Positions 11,101 to 23,514 of a stretch of DNA of 64,000 bases are shown in pieces (positions within the stretch are counted from its first letter, which is position 1; the number at the start of each line of letters is the position of its first letter). The DNA lies in assembly GCA_003254925.1 (NCBI GenBank), contig QANZ01027638.1, positions 188,304 to 252,303 of the forward strand, written 5' to 3'. The notes under the pieces are model-generated. The model worked only from the letters and a program-made list of their open reading frames with translations. It searched no databases and was not told the origin of the DNA. Made by a program: the position numbers and the translations under genes. Source of the DNA: Chamaecrista fasciculata (Eukaryota; Streptophyta; Magnoliopsida; Fabales; Fabaceae).

Positions 11101-13008
11101 AGCTGGAGGTATCAGATCTTCAGATTGTTAAAATAGATTGTTTACAGATGTGAACTAGGGACTTTCTTGTCAAACACAAGGGGCATAATAAGCAGATTAG
11201 AATTAGCTGATCCATGAAAGTGATACTCTGGCTCTCACAGAAAGTGTTCGCCAAAGGTAAGGCATACGAGTTGAAAAGATGAATTACAAGATTGAAGATG
11301 TGGTGAACCACAAAAAACATATAACAAGTTCATTGATTTCATTGTTGAAAGTCAATCTTCAATCAGATTGACCAAAACTAATGAAAAGAAAATTAGCAGG
11401 AGAAAAAAAAAATACATAGAGATAGTTCAGAACAACAAGCAAGTAAATCAGTATGTGCAGTAAACCACAAAAACAAGTTAATTGCTTGTATTGTTGAAAG
11501 TCACTCTTCAATCAGAAATGACCAAAACTAATGAAAAGAAAATTAGCAGGAGGAGAGAAAATACATAGAGATGGTTGAGAACAACAAGCAAGTAAATCAG
11601 TGTGCCATTCTTCCTGCTGATATGGACCCCCAGTGGACAGCCCATCCTTTCCTGAAACTGATGATCTGTTTGTACAGAGAAAAAAGCATGGCACTAAGAG
11701 TCAACATAAATTTGCAAGACAGGGAAAATAGCTATCATAAAGGAAAAGAAGTTGTCAAAAAAATAAATAAACAACTATTTTTAGCAGCATGAAAACATAT
11801 CAGCAGTGACTGTCTTAAGACTCACATACTTAACTTTCATTTTGATTAGTACAGTTAGCATGAGTGAACCTTAAATACATATTGGATTGGGAAGACAAAA
11901 AAAGATTACCTTGATGTTGAAGAAGTGTCTCTTTTCTTGTGAGGTTTTACATCAGATGAATAGCCTTTGTCACTATTGGCCTCCACGTAATTATCCTCTA
12001 CTTTCTTGTGACTTTTTTCAGGCGAACACTTTTCTGGAAGAGAGCAAGCAGCAACTTCTGTGACATCCAATAATCGTTGAATGACTTCGCACTGATTCAT
12101 ATCCATATTTGCTTGTGATCTTTGTAGCTCCAAGTGGAGCTTTTCATTTTCCTTTTTAAGCGCTTCATTGAAGGGCAAGTTGGGGTACGAACAGGAGAGA
12201 GATTTCTTCAGCACCACAGCATCCTCTTTGTCAGGTTCAGGTTTTAAAATCACAGTCTGCAACTTTTGATCCTCATCATCCAATGTGTATTCGCGCTGAT
12301 CCTTTTCAATAACTTCAAGCCTCTCCTGAATATTTCCGGGGAGGAAGAGATTGTTAAAGTCATTTGAAAAGAAACAAAAACTCACAACATGCTAGTCAAA
12401 AAGTTACAAAGTTAAGCAGACCATTGCAAGTTCTGATTAATATGGTGGTTTCCATACAGCAGGTTTGTAGTTCATATATTTGAAATAAGGAAAACGTGGC
12501 AACCACAAACTTTTTCTTCTTTTTGCTGCTAAAAAGAATATTCATAACAAGAGATAGCTGAATTAAATACAATTAAGGCATTAAGCATAACAGATACCCT
12601 GACTCGATTATTGTCCACAAGAGTAATGAGGGGAACAAGACGTAGGTATCTATCAATTTCATTCTGAGCCTTCCTGAATTGATAGACAATGTTCCAGCCC
12701 ATGGCCAACAAATACAGATAACTCCGGTCCTGACAACTATTGACCAAAATGTAAGACCTTCTTAGAGCATCTTCAAGCTGCTCGAGAGGCTCCCGAGTTT
12801 CAGGATATTTTTTCAGCTCTGTGATCTTGAGCTGCTCCAGCAGATTCCCTATTAACTTCAGATGCTGTGCAAACTGCCTGCAGTTCTTCTTGTGCATCCG
12901 TGCTGTACTTGCAGCTTTTACAATCATACCGATCAACCGCACAGCATCCAGGCCCGTCAACTGGGCCACGTTTGCAATGTCCCCAAAATGGTCCCATGCA
13001 GCTGCCAT
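8168..13008 (-). CDS. MCA-type mechanosensitive Ca2+ channel (MID1-complementing activity)
   Basis: Seven coding exons: 13008-12598, 12325-11910, 11665-11565, 10617-10546, 9083-8977, 8510-8417, 8220-8168. They give 417 aa with every junction in frame; Arabidopsis MCA1 and MCA2 are about 420 aa. MCA proteins are plant plasma-membrane proteins needed for stretch-induced Ca2+ influx. The first exon holds the conserved N-terminus (VAQLTGLDAVRLIGMIVKAA, then LHLKLIGNLLEQLK-type and MGWNIVYQFRKAQ stretches). Exon 2 carries the EF-hand-like and coiled-coil region (LKKENEKLHLELQRSQ). Exons 3-6 make the cysteine-rich PLAC8 domain: EEWHTDLLACCSQPSLC, TFFYPCG, ILSCCCYTCCVRRKLR, then SHLMCCCCALVQEWREVEI. 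The end is SPPPSQYMES. The 5'-most exon is probably non-coding, upstream of 13020. Intron 3 holds a partial duplicate of exon 3. Confidence 0.95.
9084..10545. other. Large MCA intron 4
   Basis: 1.46 kb between exons encoding TFFYPCG and SSAEACNEL. Short open frames here (such as 9065-9562 on the minus strand) are shadows of exon 5 or chance. No inserted element with clear ends was recognised. Confidence 0.6.
11300..11625 (-). repeat. Local duplication of MCA exon 3 and its 3' intron flank
   Basis: About 11305-11452 repeats 11461-11610. Both contain TGTTGAAAGTCA, CAATCAGA, GACCAAAACTAATGAAAAG and the exon end encoding TDLLACCS (minus strand). The copy at about 11404-11455 keeps the end of exon 3 and its donor context but not the exon's 5' half or acceptor, so it is a pseudo-exon fragment within intron 3. 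Confidence 0.8.
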
Positions 13009-14777
13009 TCTCTATGAAAATCAACCAGAAATCCAACAATATTAGTCCATTTGTATCTAAGTATATAACAACTCAAGACTAAAAGGACTGCAGAAAACAG
13101 TTTAGATATTTGGATCCATTTTACCTTTGACTAAGTGAATCAAATTGGCATTCCAGGCTTTGGATACTTGCAATAGTTTGCTCCACCAGCACTCAGGAAC
13201 ACTAAACGAAATGTTTAAGCCGGATCAAGCCACCATCTTAAAGAAGCTCTCCTAACTGGCATTGCCTTCCAAGATCTTGGATATTTGGAGACAGAGGCAC
13301 TGTAAAACGTTGCAAATGCAATTAGAGCAGCGGAGAGAACAAAGAAAATACCGAACTAATAAATATTGAGTAGACAATAGAATCAATGCACTTCTTCACT
13401 CACTTTTCAACGGAGAATATGAAGTTAAACAAAGAAAAAAAAGGAACTAGGGCCGAAAGTCAACAATGCTGAACTAAGAAATATAATTGTTTTATTTGCA
13501 AAATCCGTATTACCATTGAAGAAAACCAAAAATCACAAGTTCACAATACCCAGTTTGATTTCTAGGATTGATTGTTTACCCATTCTGGTTGAGATTAATC
13601 ACACTATCCAACTCTTCTCAAGTAGCTGGATTTGATTTCTCGAACTGAACCACCCATTCGGCCATTTCTTTTTTTTTTTTTTTTTACCCAAGNCGGCCAT
13701 TTCTTTTTTTTTTTTTTTTACCCAAGTGGGCTCAATTATACTATCCAACTCCTCTCAGTTTTCATTCACTTTTCTTCCAAGAAAGAAAAAAAAATGGTAG
13801 CTGAATTCAGAAACCCGCAAGCAAGAATAGTCAAAGATTCAACTCATTCACAATGCAGATTAGTTTTAAAAAAAAAAAACAACCGCAAGATACTCACAGG
13901 AATCCCTCACCTGCTCCAGAAAATGCAGTACGAGCACTTTATTTTGGGTTCTAAACGAAGCTCATAACATTGACGAAAGAAACGTCAAAATGGGAAAAAG
14001 GATCATAAAATTGAGGTAGTGACAGGCATTGCTTTGCGCGAACGAGCTTCCACTGGCTCTCCTGAGTGAAAGTTTGTAGGATTTGAACAGAGAAACGCAG
14101 AAATCAGCTCAAACTCAGAGTGCCTCTTTCTCTCTCTCTGCCTCTTATCGCTCACAACTTCGGTGTTTTTTTGTTTGTGTGCATATTGAAATTTGGCCTC
14201 AAGTGCTTCTCAGTTCTCACACAGGCACTCCACGAGACACGGGGAAATGATTTCGCGGTGACCAGCGATATGTACACAAATGTCCCTGCCTTCGTCTCAT
14301 AATTACAAGACTGCCACCCCCACAGTCTCACACTTCAAAGTTCAAAGTTCAAACTGCCAGGCCCCGGCTTCGTTTTGTGGACTGACCTGACCAACTGGAG
14401 CTTTGGCATGTGTCGGTTATATTAATTTTTTTTAGTTTAGTTTAAAATTCGCCTATTTATAAAGATTTTGATAATTTAGATTTTAGAACAAAACAAGGTT
14501 GAAAATGGGCTGGGCAAAATATTTAATAGATGTTTTTGCCAATATTAAAATAGTTGTTGAAATTTTAAAACTTATTGTTGATGACAAACTATCAAAATAT
14601 GTACATCATTTGCGGCTTCTTTTTTAGTGCAAAGAAAACAAACAACATATATTGTAATATTTTTCTTAAAATTAAAATGCTCAAATTATTATAATTTATT
14701 ATGTCTTTTTGGTCTGTATATGTCATGTGAATTCTAGGATAATCACTCAGTAACATGTGAGCGTTATTTGAGAAAAA
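13009..14777 (-). promoter_or_regulatory. MCA 5' leader and promoter region
   Basis: No other gene is seen. CT-rich tracts near 14120-14155 (GA-rich on the minus strand) and the weak coding potential fit a 5' UTR and its intron, with transcription probably starting around 14.0-14.3 kb. At 13660-13733 a block CGGCCATTTC + T-run + ACCCAAG is present twice on either side of a single N (13693), probably a gap-closing duplication. Confidence 0.4.
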
Positions 14778-15061
14778 NNNNNNNNNNNNNNNNNNNNNNN
14801 NNNNNNNNNNNNNNNNNNNNNNNNNNNNNNNNNNNNNNNNNNNNNNNNNNNNNNNNNNNNNNNNNNNNNNNNNNNNNNNNNNNNNNNNNNNNNNNNNNNN
14901 NNNNNNNNNNNNNNNNNNNNNNNNNNNNNNNNNNNNNNNNNNNNNNNNNNNNNNNNNNNNNNNNNNNNNNNNNNNNNNNNNNNNNNNNNNNNNNNNNNNN
15001 NNNNNNNNNNNNNNNNNNNNNNNNNNNNNNNNNNNNNNNNNNNNNNNNNNNNNNNNNNNNN
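14778..15061. other. Assembly gap (284 N)
   Basis: A run of N flanked by A-runs. Any open frame across it is meaningless. Confidence 1.
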
Positions 15062-15074
15062 AAAAAAAAAAAAA

Positions 15075-15235
15075 TAGTTGGACCACCGGTGCGGTCCAGC
15101 GGTTAAACCCCGGTTCACCGGTTTTGTCCGGTTAAAACCGGTTCAATCCGATCCAACTGATATTTTGGTTTTTTTTGTCAAACCCACTCACTTTCACATT
15201 CGGTTGGTGGTTGGACCGGTCCGGTTCTGACAACA
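15075..15235. mobile_element. Candidate non-autonomous DNA-transposon end (ACCGGTT-rich)
   Basis: Dense repeats of CCGGTT/AACCGG (GGTTCACCGG, TTGTCCGGTTAAAACCGG, GGACCGGTCCGGTT) beside the N gap. Such arrays occur at the ends of some plant hAT-like elements. The other end is not seen, possibly hidden in the gap, so the family is a guess. Confidence 0.35.
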
Positions 15236-15239
15236 CTGG

Positions 15240-17650
15240 TTTAATGTTATTTCTCTATCATGATTAGTCGATTATGCATAAATTTTTTATCACGTATCAA
15301 ATGTTGATTGAAGAGCCTTATAACAAATATATAAATAATCTTTCCTTATTTGAGTACATTTTCAGCTATGATTCCACTAATTATTTTACAAAGAGGACAA
15401 AATATACATGCTTTAGTATATAGTTACTTTTTCAAAAATATAATTAATGTTTCCAGATTAGATTAGGCTACATGTATATATAGAAAAAAAAACTATCATT
15501 TTAATAATAATAATCTTTAACTCGCGCCTAAACTCATCGAATGAAAGTATGTATACTGGCAATAAGGGTTAGCCTAATTTTTATTGTCGATGTAAGGGTC
15601 TTATTGGTAGACAATTTATAAGTGTTTATAGAGCCTAGAGGTCTACTCTAACCTCAATAATCCTCCAGAATCTAACTCACTTAAACTTTAATTTACGGGA
15701 AAAAAAATTACTCTCTTTTTTATATATTGCACAGCGCTTAACAATTTTTGAGAAAGTTTTGGTGGACAAGGAACTTGATAGAAAAAGGAACACGAACATG
15801 GGTGGAGGAAGACAAGTGATAAGATAAAAGGAGAAGGAGAAGAAGGGGCAATAACGTCATTTAAGGAATACTAGCTAATTATTAATTAAGTCAAGCCATT
15901 TATGTGAAGAGGAAAAAAGAAGGAATGGGATAATTGATGTGAATGTCTCATTTGGGGTGAGGCAGGCAAATGCCATGTGGACCTACCACGCTACGATCAT
16001 GATAACTGACGTGTTGTGGAATCCACGTGCCTTTCATCTCTTTCTCTTTCATTTATCCCCTCCATGCAATGCAATACTCCCATACATACAAACGTGAATC
16101 ACTTATATATATATATATATATGATAAATTTTATTTATTTAAGTTTACTTATTAATAATTAATAATTAATAATTGATAAATATAATAATATGATTCTAAA
16201 TTTTAGCAAGTATACTTGCAAGCGCGTGCCCGAATGAACGAAGTCGTTGATCTGCATCAAGTTCAAATATTGAGGTTGTTATCTGTCTATTCAACAATTA
16301 TTAGAACAAGCACGTACTGAGACTAGTGGTTTAGAACTAACTAATTCAATGTTATATAAAAAGTCCTATTTCATCAGTTTGTTATGTGTGCATTCGTGGA
16401 TTTACAAAATAAAGACATGTGCGTACGGCAGTATTTTATCACATTTATACTAATTAATCACAATTGATTGATTGGGCGAATGTAATGGTTCTATTGATCT
16501 ATATAAAGACATTTCAGTTCTCTCATACACACAAATTAAAACTTTCAATATTTTTAAGAAAAAACTATGGATAGATGAATTTTTTTGACCTCGTCATCTG
16601 GATCTGTATTAATCTAGTAGAAGTGTAAGATACCCTCACCATCCCACTTCTCCATATTATTTATTTACCCAGATTTTTATCCTCTATATATTTATAATTA
16701 ACTTAATCATGGGTGTCCAATGTCCATGCATTAATTTTGCAGGCATTGATCATTTGACAATTTATCATGATAAATTTAGGATGATCACATAGGATTTTAA
16801 ACTCTGAATATTAAGATTATAATTAAATTATAACCCGAAGAACGAGTATAAAATATATGCCCCTGCTTTTCAAGTCTCTTAACTGTATTTACTAATATAA
16901 TCCCTTCATTATTAACATAATAACATTATATATACAGAGTGGCGACGACGTACATGAACCCCAACCTATGACCTATATGTTACAATATTTAATCACAGTG
17001 ATTTGACTATAGACAAATTTAAATGGTAGCAGGCTAGCAGCAGCAATTAATAAACTGCTTTATAGAGTTCTATAGTTGTACGTATACAACCATACTTTAT
17101 AATTAATACGTTAAACTATGTATGAAATTCTGTGAGCTGAGTATCAAAGTCTGGTCCACCTAAACTGCCGTGAACGTGACTCCAGTTATTTTTGGTACAA
17201 AGTTTGAGAAAATAAATTAAAATTAAAACAAATCATAAAAAGAAAAGATAGAAAAGAGGAGGTCGAGTGATAGAAACAACAAATTAGATAGGTTGAACTT
17301 TGCATAGCATAACCCTTTATTTTTATCTATTTATTCTTTTATCTATCCATGGTATACTACTAATCAAGAGTATCTTAAATCTATTTCCGCGACACCACGT
17401 ATCTTCATTTTGAGTTTTGAGCCTTTACGAGCGAAGACATGCATGAACATGATTCCATGAATGCTCTACAGGGGCATTGAATTAAAGAAAGCACGCACAT
17501 TTTTTGATGACATGACTTTGACATACTAGTCGTCATTTTTAATTTTATTCTTTTTTTACCAATTAATAATATATAAGATTTGATGAAAAAATTACATAAT
17601 GAGTATAGATTATGTTATATATGTAAGTCAATTTCAATATTTTTTATGGT
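15240..17650. other. Gene-poor intergenic DNA
   Basis: AT-rich, with short microsatellites (an AT run at about 16108-16122). No coding region or RNA gene was recognised on either strand. Confidence 0.5.
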
Positions 17651-17651
17651 C

Positions 17652-17830
17652 CTTCTAACATGTGCGCTTAAGACACATGTTAAGGTTTATTTTGATTGGT
17701 CAAATGAGTTTTCAAACATTAAAAATTATCTTTTAAATGAATTTTCATATATTTCAAGATATGAGATGCTCTACTAACCAATCAGAAAAAAACTTTAAAA
17801 TGTGTCTTAAGGGCACATGTTAGATAAATC
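17652..17830. mobile_element. MITE with about 45 bp terminal inverted repeats
   Basis: The left end CTAACATGTGCGCTTAAGAC and onward is repeated inverted at the right end (rc: CTAACATGTGCCCTTAAGAC). The match runs through the CTGATTGGTT / TTGATTGGTC words. About 175 bp, non-coding. The superfamily is unclear because no target duplication is obvious. Confidence 0.75.
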
Positions 17831-18189
17831 ATCTTTTTATTTGTTATGATGTCGTCCTTTATCTTAAATTCATTTATTTCCTTTAAAGTAAAATAAAAAA
17901 ATACAGTTCCCTCATTATTTTTTTTTTTTTACGTAATGCAGACTACTGTGCTTTAAAATGCCACATAGCACAGTCACTTCATCACTTGTATCGGATGTTC
18001 AGTATCCAGTATCAACTGTGCTTCTATTTGTGGGACTCCATCCTCGCCGTTCACGAGATCCCGCGCACATCAAAGCTCCACGTCATGAAAACAACCCAAA
18101 CCGATGGCTTCACGGCTTCACCATGCAGTTCCTTACTAGGCTACTAGCGGTATTATTAATTACTACCTTGCATAAATAAAATTTAAACC

Positions 18190-18870
18190 TGATCCCAGGT
18201 CGAACTCGCTAAAATACAGGTTGGATTTTAAAGGTAATAACAAACAAAAAGTAGGTTCGAGCCTGTTTTATTTCGGGCTGGGCACGGCCCGTTTTTAATG
18301 AATATAGGTCGGGCTTAATTTTGGGCCCGTTTTAAAAACAAATTGCATATTAAATTTATTCTTACTCAATATACTTAAAAACATTATGGTGTGTGTTTTA
18401 AAATTTAATGTGAAGTACTAATTTTTTAAAATTATAATTTATTAAAATATATATTATATTAAAAATTGAATGGTGATCGGAAGGGATTGGGAAAAAGATT
18501 AGAGAAATAATTGATTTGAATTTTGGAAATAAAAAAGAAAAATAAAATAAGAATAGCATAATTGATTTGGAGATTGAAAATTGGAATTAAATGATATTTG
18601 GTTTTGTAAAGTTATATATTTATAAAAATATATATTATGGTTATATATTATATAATATACATGTATATAAAATATACGATATATGTATATTAATACAGGT
18701 CGAGCTAAAAAAGAAGTCCGAGCCCAGCCCATATTAAAATGGGTTTTTTTTAATTCATGTTCCCTTTTTATTGGGTTTTTATTTGTGGGCTCCTTTTCAT
18801 TTTTTTGAGCTAGATAGATCGGGCCGAACGGACTTTTGGTCTTGGATTGAACGGCCTTTGTTGACGGTGA
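18190..18870. mobile_element. Possible non-autonomous transposon with GGGCCCG-type ends
   Basis: Clusters of GGGCTGGGCACGGCCCG, GTCGGGC, TTTGGGCCCG near 18275-18330 and CCGAGCCCAGCCC, GATCGGGCCGAACGG near 18718-18835 face each other around a very AT-rich core. This arrangement is common in plant hAT-like non-autonomous elements. Exact ends and target duplication could not be fixed. The minus-strand ORF at 18499-18903 is low-complexity and not supported as a gene. Confidence 0.4.
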
Positions 18871-18904
18871 TAGGTTAATGTTACTAGAATTCACATTCTT
18901 CAAC

Positions 18905-20088
18905 TAGCAGCATTTTTAATGTTTCAAGACTAAAGTGAATAACGAGTCATTATGTACGTAGATGGAAAAGTGAAGAAAAGGGGTAAATTTGCAATTGCTG
19001 ACCATCATTACAAATCCTCCACGTCCTATGGCGGCAATAGCAATCAATTACGAGTTTAATAATATCCAATCCCAGTACAAGTTCATACACTTTCCTTGCC
19101 TAGCCAGTAAAGCTATATATTCTGCTATAATTGTTCTAATAACCAAATCCATTTCTTTTGATGTTACACCTCTTTTGCCAACCAGGAATCTTTTTTTCGT
19201 TGACTAGTTGCCAGCGTTTAGATATTTGTTGGTCAATAACCAACGGTTAACATTTGATGAGTAGATAGCTAATCATGAAACTTAGTACATACATAAAATG
19301 ATAAAGATCGAATTCAAAACATGATACTTATAAGCAACCCAAGCAATTATTATTTATGCTAGATCGCATAGTTAACAAGAAAGCATTTTTTGAGTTTAAC
19401 AAGAAATTAGTTTGTCACTTCCATAACAAGATGAGATGATTTGCTAGATGAGTAAGGGCTTTTTTGCTGGTTGATTGTCGCACTTATGGGCTCATGGCTA
19501 GTTAGTGGACCGAGGCATGAACTTGGGCCTGAAACGTACTACATATACAGATAACTCTAGCCAGACCCAAATAGAAAATTAGCATGTTTCAACTATGGAT
19601 GGGCCTGACCAATTTCTTGTCAAATATATTAATTTAAATAGAATTACCAATTTACCATTGTTCTATGAGTTAAAACTAAAAGCGTTCAATTGTTTCTTAT
19701 AAGTTACTATAAGTTACAAGGATGCAGAATCAATAAATGCACATAAATTCCTGAAAATAAAAAGAAATGCATTCTGCACCATGCTGTACTATTTCCATCC
19801 CTCTGGTAGTCAATGCTGAGAAGTGAGAATATATGTATGTTTTCAAGCGCGGTAACTCACGAGTGAATGCTGATATTCCATAAAGGGCGAATTCGTACTT
19901 TTGCGCATTCATTACTTACTCATGCGGGATACTCGTAGCTTGCTTGAGGCCCCACTATTTTAGCGCTCGATCATATCGACGGCTGATATTCAAGGCTACT
20001 TCAGTCATTTACAAGTGTTTTGTTTTTAAACTAAATCGCCAAAATTTCAATTTCTCTCCCTTGTCCAGATTTTTAAAAAAAAATTTTA
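18905..20088. other. Intergenic DNA
   Basis: No recognisable gene. Short open frames at 18989-19207 (+) and 19730-19912 (-) show no family features. Confidence 0.45.
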
Positions 20089-20436
20089 GGCAAAAGTACA
20101 AATTTCGTCCCTAAAATTTATATTAACTGTCAATTTTGTCCCGAATGTTTCACATTTTCTTCAATTTTATCTATTGACTAATTTCTTTCAATAAATTAAC
20201 AACAAACTATATCTTGTTTTTCAATTAAAGTTAAGATTTGAGTTTATTTTTCTATCAATTTTGCATTATATATCATTAGTCACATAAATTTTATCGATAA
20301 TATTTGACTAAAGTCAGAGAAAAGGATAAAATTGATGAAAACGTGAAACATTAGGGACGAAATTGACAACAAAAAAAGATTAAGGACGAAATTGATAGTT
20401 AATGTAAAGTTTAAAGATGAAATTAGTAATTTTACC
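20089..20436. mobile_element. MITE with roughly 100 bp inverted repeats
   Basis: The left arm (GGCAAAAGTACAAATTTCGT, then TCAATTTTGTCCC and TGTTTCACATTTTCTTCAAT) returns inverted at the right arm (CAATTTCGTCCCTAATGTTTC on the opposite strand). About 350 bp, no coding. The long arms would make a strong hairpin transcript. Confidence 0.75.
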
Positions 20437-20649
20437 TCATTTTTAACTAAAATAGGAAATTTTATCCTACTGTCCCCAATCAGTCCATTACGTCGAAATT
20501 CACGCCGTCACAAGTAGCCCCACGTCGTCCATAAATACTTAAGAATCCAATGAAATCCACTGAAATTCTACGGTTTTGGTTAGCGGGAGCAACACTTTTA
20601 GTGAAAAATTTGGCGGGCTCTATAAGCAAATTCAAATAAATTACAAAGC

Positions 20650-21129
20650 AAACCCTAGCTTTCCACATTGATTTCTCTCTTTCTCTCTCTAGCTTCGTAT
20701 TTGCCCTGTTCATTTCCATTTCTTTTTCTCTCAGGAGTTGCTACATGCTCTCGATGTTCGTGCCCACTTGCTTTCTCACGCCCTGATTGATTTTAGGGAT
20801 TTTATTTTCTAACACTCTTCCCATCAAGTCCCGTGCGGTGAATTTGATAAGCCTATTATTTTGTTGCTAACTGCAGGTGGTTCTCTGTCGGTGTTTATTA
20901 GATAGGATTATGGAAGTCTCTATCTCCAATCATGTAAGTCTTGTTTATTGTTTTTAGATATTCGAGCTTTAATATCTGGTTTGATTAAATATCTTCAAAT
21001 TCATTGTGGGGTTTTCCTAGTTGGTCTCGTTCGATAGTATTGAGGGGATTTCCTGTAGTTGCGTTTCGCATTAGATTGATAGTTTATAGTTAAAGCAGAA
21101 GCACTAAAACGGATCCGAAGATAGAAACC
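20650..21129 (+). promoter_or_regulatory. Intron-split 5' leader of the F-box gene with a spliced uORF
   Basis: CT-rich leader from about 20670. An acceptor CTGCAG lies at 20871-20876 and a donor CAT|GTAAGTC at 20933/20934; the next acceptor AAAGCAG ends at 21098. Joining 20933 to 21099 makes a uORF starting at ATG 20910 that reads MEVSISNHKH and stops at 21105-21107, 22 bp before the main ATG at 21130. The splice pattern is inferred. Confidence 0.5.
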
Positions 21130-22995
21130 ATGGGAAAAGTATCCTCGAAAGAGAAGGCTTACAAGAGAAGTAAACGAAGAAGACAATTGCAGAACTCTAG
21201 TAGCAGGTATCTCAAACCAGGAACTCTTGCTCAACTTCGATACAATAAGTCGTCCACGGCCAAGTCTTGTGCGGATTTTGGAAAGAAAAGAGTGGCCATC
21301 TTGAATTCCGGGAAAACCGAGGATAATTTGGTACCCGAAGACAAATTATATGATAAAAGCCCTATGATGTTATCGCCTGTGAATTTGGTCAAACAGAATA
21401 ATTTACTTAGTACACCGAGGACCCCTCGAGTTGAAGATTATCAATCAGAGTCAAGGCTCGAGTCTCTTCCCACGGAGTTATTGGTATCTACTTGTCTCGT
21501 GCATTTTTCTCTTTGTTTTCTTTTCAATTTTAAAGCATGTTTCTATAATATTTCTATCATATTTCCCCTGCTTTCATTTCTAATCTGACCCCTATCGTAT
21601 GCATCTCACACACGTTCTTATGGAGGTGTAGAGCACGTTAACATTTGTTGTGGATTGGTTCATTTCTCAATGCTTGTCTTGATTCATGTGATATTTAAGA
21701 ACCTAAACTTTGTGATTCACTGTTTGGTATCACTGCGTGCAGTCCGAATCCTCTGTATCTCTATCCTCTAAATTTCTTTGTAATTCGAAGAGAGATGAGA
21801 AAAGAAAAACAACTAATTATAAATAATTTTGTTGGAAAAAAATAATAAATAATTTTAAATGGGAGAAGTACAGAGGATCCAATTTTTCATTGAGTCAATG
21901 AAGTGACAGGAATGTGTTGAATTTTATTGCTGTAATCTACAGTATTTGTTAACATTGAATTGACATAGCATATCGGTCAAACTAGTAGAACATTAGTAAA
22001 GTTGTGAAGAAAACTGCTCAGGCACTGCAATAACCCTTATCATTTATAATCTGAATCATGTGAACTGTGTTTAGTTCTTTTAGTTTGACATATTACTTGT
22101 CCAGTTAAACAATATAAGTCACCTGTGTGTGCGTTGCCATTTTTATTCTTATCATTTTGTTGTGGGTGGTGCTGACTCCTTTTTCTCTGAAATTTAAGGT
22201 TAAAATATTGTGCCACCTGCACCATGATCAACTGAGGCCAGTCTTCCATGTTTCTCAGAGAATTAGAAAAGCAGTAAGGGTTTACGTCTTTTCAATATCT
22301 GTAGGCGTTAATGGCTGCTCTTTATTTGTTCAAGTCATTTCGGTTATTTACAATCTTGGTAATGGTTATCACTTTTTCTATATTATACAAGGTTTTGATT
22401 GCAAGGCAATTCCACTTCAATTATACCACCCCTGATCACTCTCGCCAGGAAATGTTACGTACAATAACCCCGCGCCCATATGATCATTGGCCCTTTTTGT
22501 GGTAGGTGTCCCACTCATAGGTTTTTCCTGCTCGGGGAAGAAGTATTTTTTTATTTCTAAATTTTACATTAATTTTTAATTTCATAGTCAAAGTTTGTTT
22601 GGTGTAAATTTTATCTCAAAAGTATCATATTTTGATTAATTTTATCTCTTGTCCTAATTCTGTAAAATTAATTAATGGTAGACACTACATCTCAAAAGCA
22701 GCATGTTTTTCTGATTGTGAATTTTACATGTAGCAAGGGCGATGAGAAGGGTATTAGGATTTCAATACCCCACACTCCCAAAGCACCAAGACATGGAACT
22801 CGACCACCTTCTCGTCTAAAAGATACTGAGTTGCGGCAGGTTGCAACTGTTCTTTTCCTGGAATCAGCATTCCCTCCTCGATGCATGATACCATCTGCTA
22901 TAACAAAGCCACCATGCAAAGCCTTCGCTTCTCATCGAGTTCTATTCTGCGAGGATGAGTTATGTCAGGCTGTTGCACAGAATAAACTTCGCTGA
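21130..22995 (+). CDS. F-box protein of the FBS (F-box stress-induced) group, FBS4-like
   Basis: Four coding exons: 21130-21483, 22199-22273, 22392-22501, 22734-22995; 266 aa. The N-terminus is basic (KRSKRRR), probably nuclear. The F-box spans the first junction and exon 2: SRLESLPTELL | VKILCHLHHDQLRPVFHVSQ | RIRKA. The conserved tail follows: ARQFHFNYTTPD, SRQEMLR, WPF, then IPHTPKAPRHGTRPPSR and RVLFCEDELCQAVAQNKLR. This layout (central F-box, no LRR or Kelch repeats, RVLFYEDELCQAVAQN-type end) is that of Arabidopsis At4g35930-like proteins as I recall them. F-box proteins of this type recruit substrates to SCF through SKP1. All junctions keep frame and no damage is seen. The gene has an intron-bearing 5' leader with a possible uORF. 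Confidence 0.92.
21820..21856 (+). mobile_element. Ultra-short A-tailed insert in F-box gene intron
   Basis: TAAATAATTTT occurs at 21820-21830 and 21846-21856 around 15 bp, GTTGG plus an A-rich tail. The AT-rich, 11 bp duplication makes chance less unlikely than for the other inserts. Confidence 0.45.
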
Positions 22996-23514
22996 TGTGG
23001 TCTTTTTATGCACTTTCATATATTTTTCATTCACCTCATGCTTTTCTGCTGTGTATAGTTTCTTTTGGTCTCTACAGCTTTGTAGTTGGAATAACCATCC
23101 AATTTTGTGTTGTTTTTTGTTGTTGAGCATTTTAGTTGGTGTGGTTATTTCAGATATCTGAAGTGATGAGGAAGGTTAGAAATGGTCGTGACTCGTGGGG
23201 ATAATAACATTATAAATAATCTATACTTGTATATGTGCATGTCAAAAACATTCGTTTCTAGTTTTTTTAAGACAATCGATATTTTGTGTTGAGGTGAAAT
23301 GTTATAGTCTACATATTTTGATGCGTGAAGTGGTTTTGCTTATTCATGGACTATGGAGGCAAGTAATTGTGTCAGATATTAGAGTTTCGCTGCTTCCAGT
23401 CACGCAAACTCTCATGCTTTAGATGTTATTAATTTGAGACTTCTCACTCGTCATGTGCTGCTGACTGTTGTGCTGTCACCAATTGACTCATTTATGGCTG
23501 TGATATGGACTGTC
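22996..23514. other. 3' flank of the F-box gene
   Basis: T-rich 3' UTR-like DNA, no further coding exon. Confidence 0.5.

Noticed and set aside
14592-15118. Open frames of 112-164 aa across the N gap
   Set aside because: They exist only because N's translate as X.
18499-18903. 134 aa minus-strand open frame
   Set aside because: Composition is Asn/Tyr/Phe-rich low complexity from AT-rich DNA inside a putative transposon.
5972-22995. SKP1, F-box and proteasome genes as a functional ubiquitin gene cluster
   Set aside because: They are far apart with unrelated genes between and on mixed strands. Plants have hundreds of F-box genes, so co-occurrence is expected by chance.
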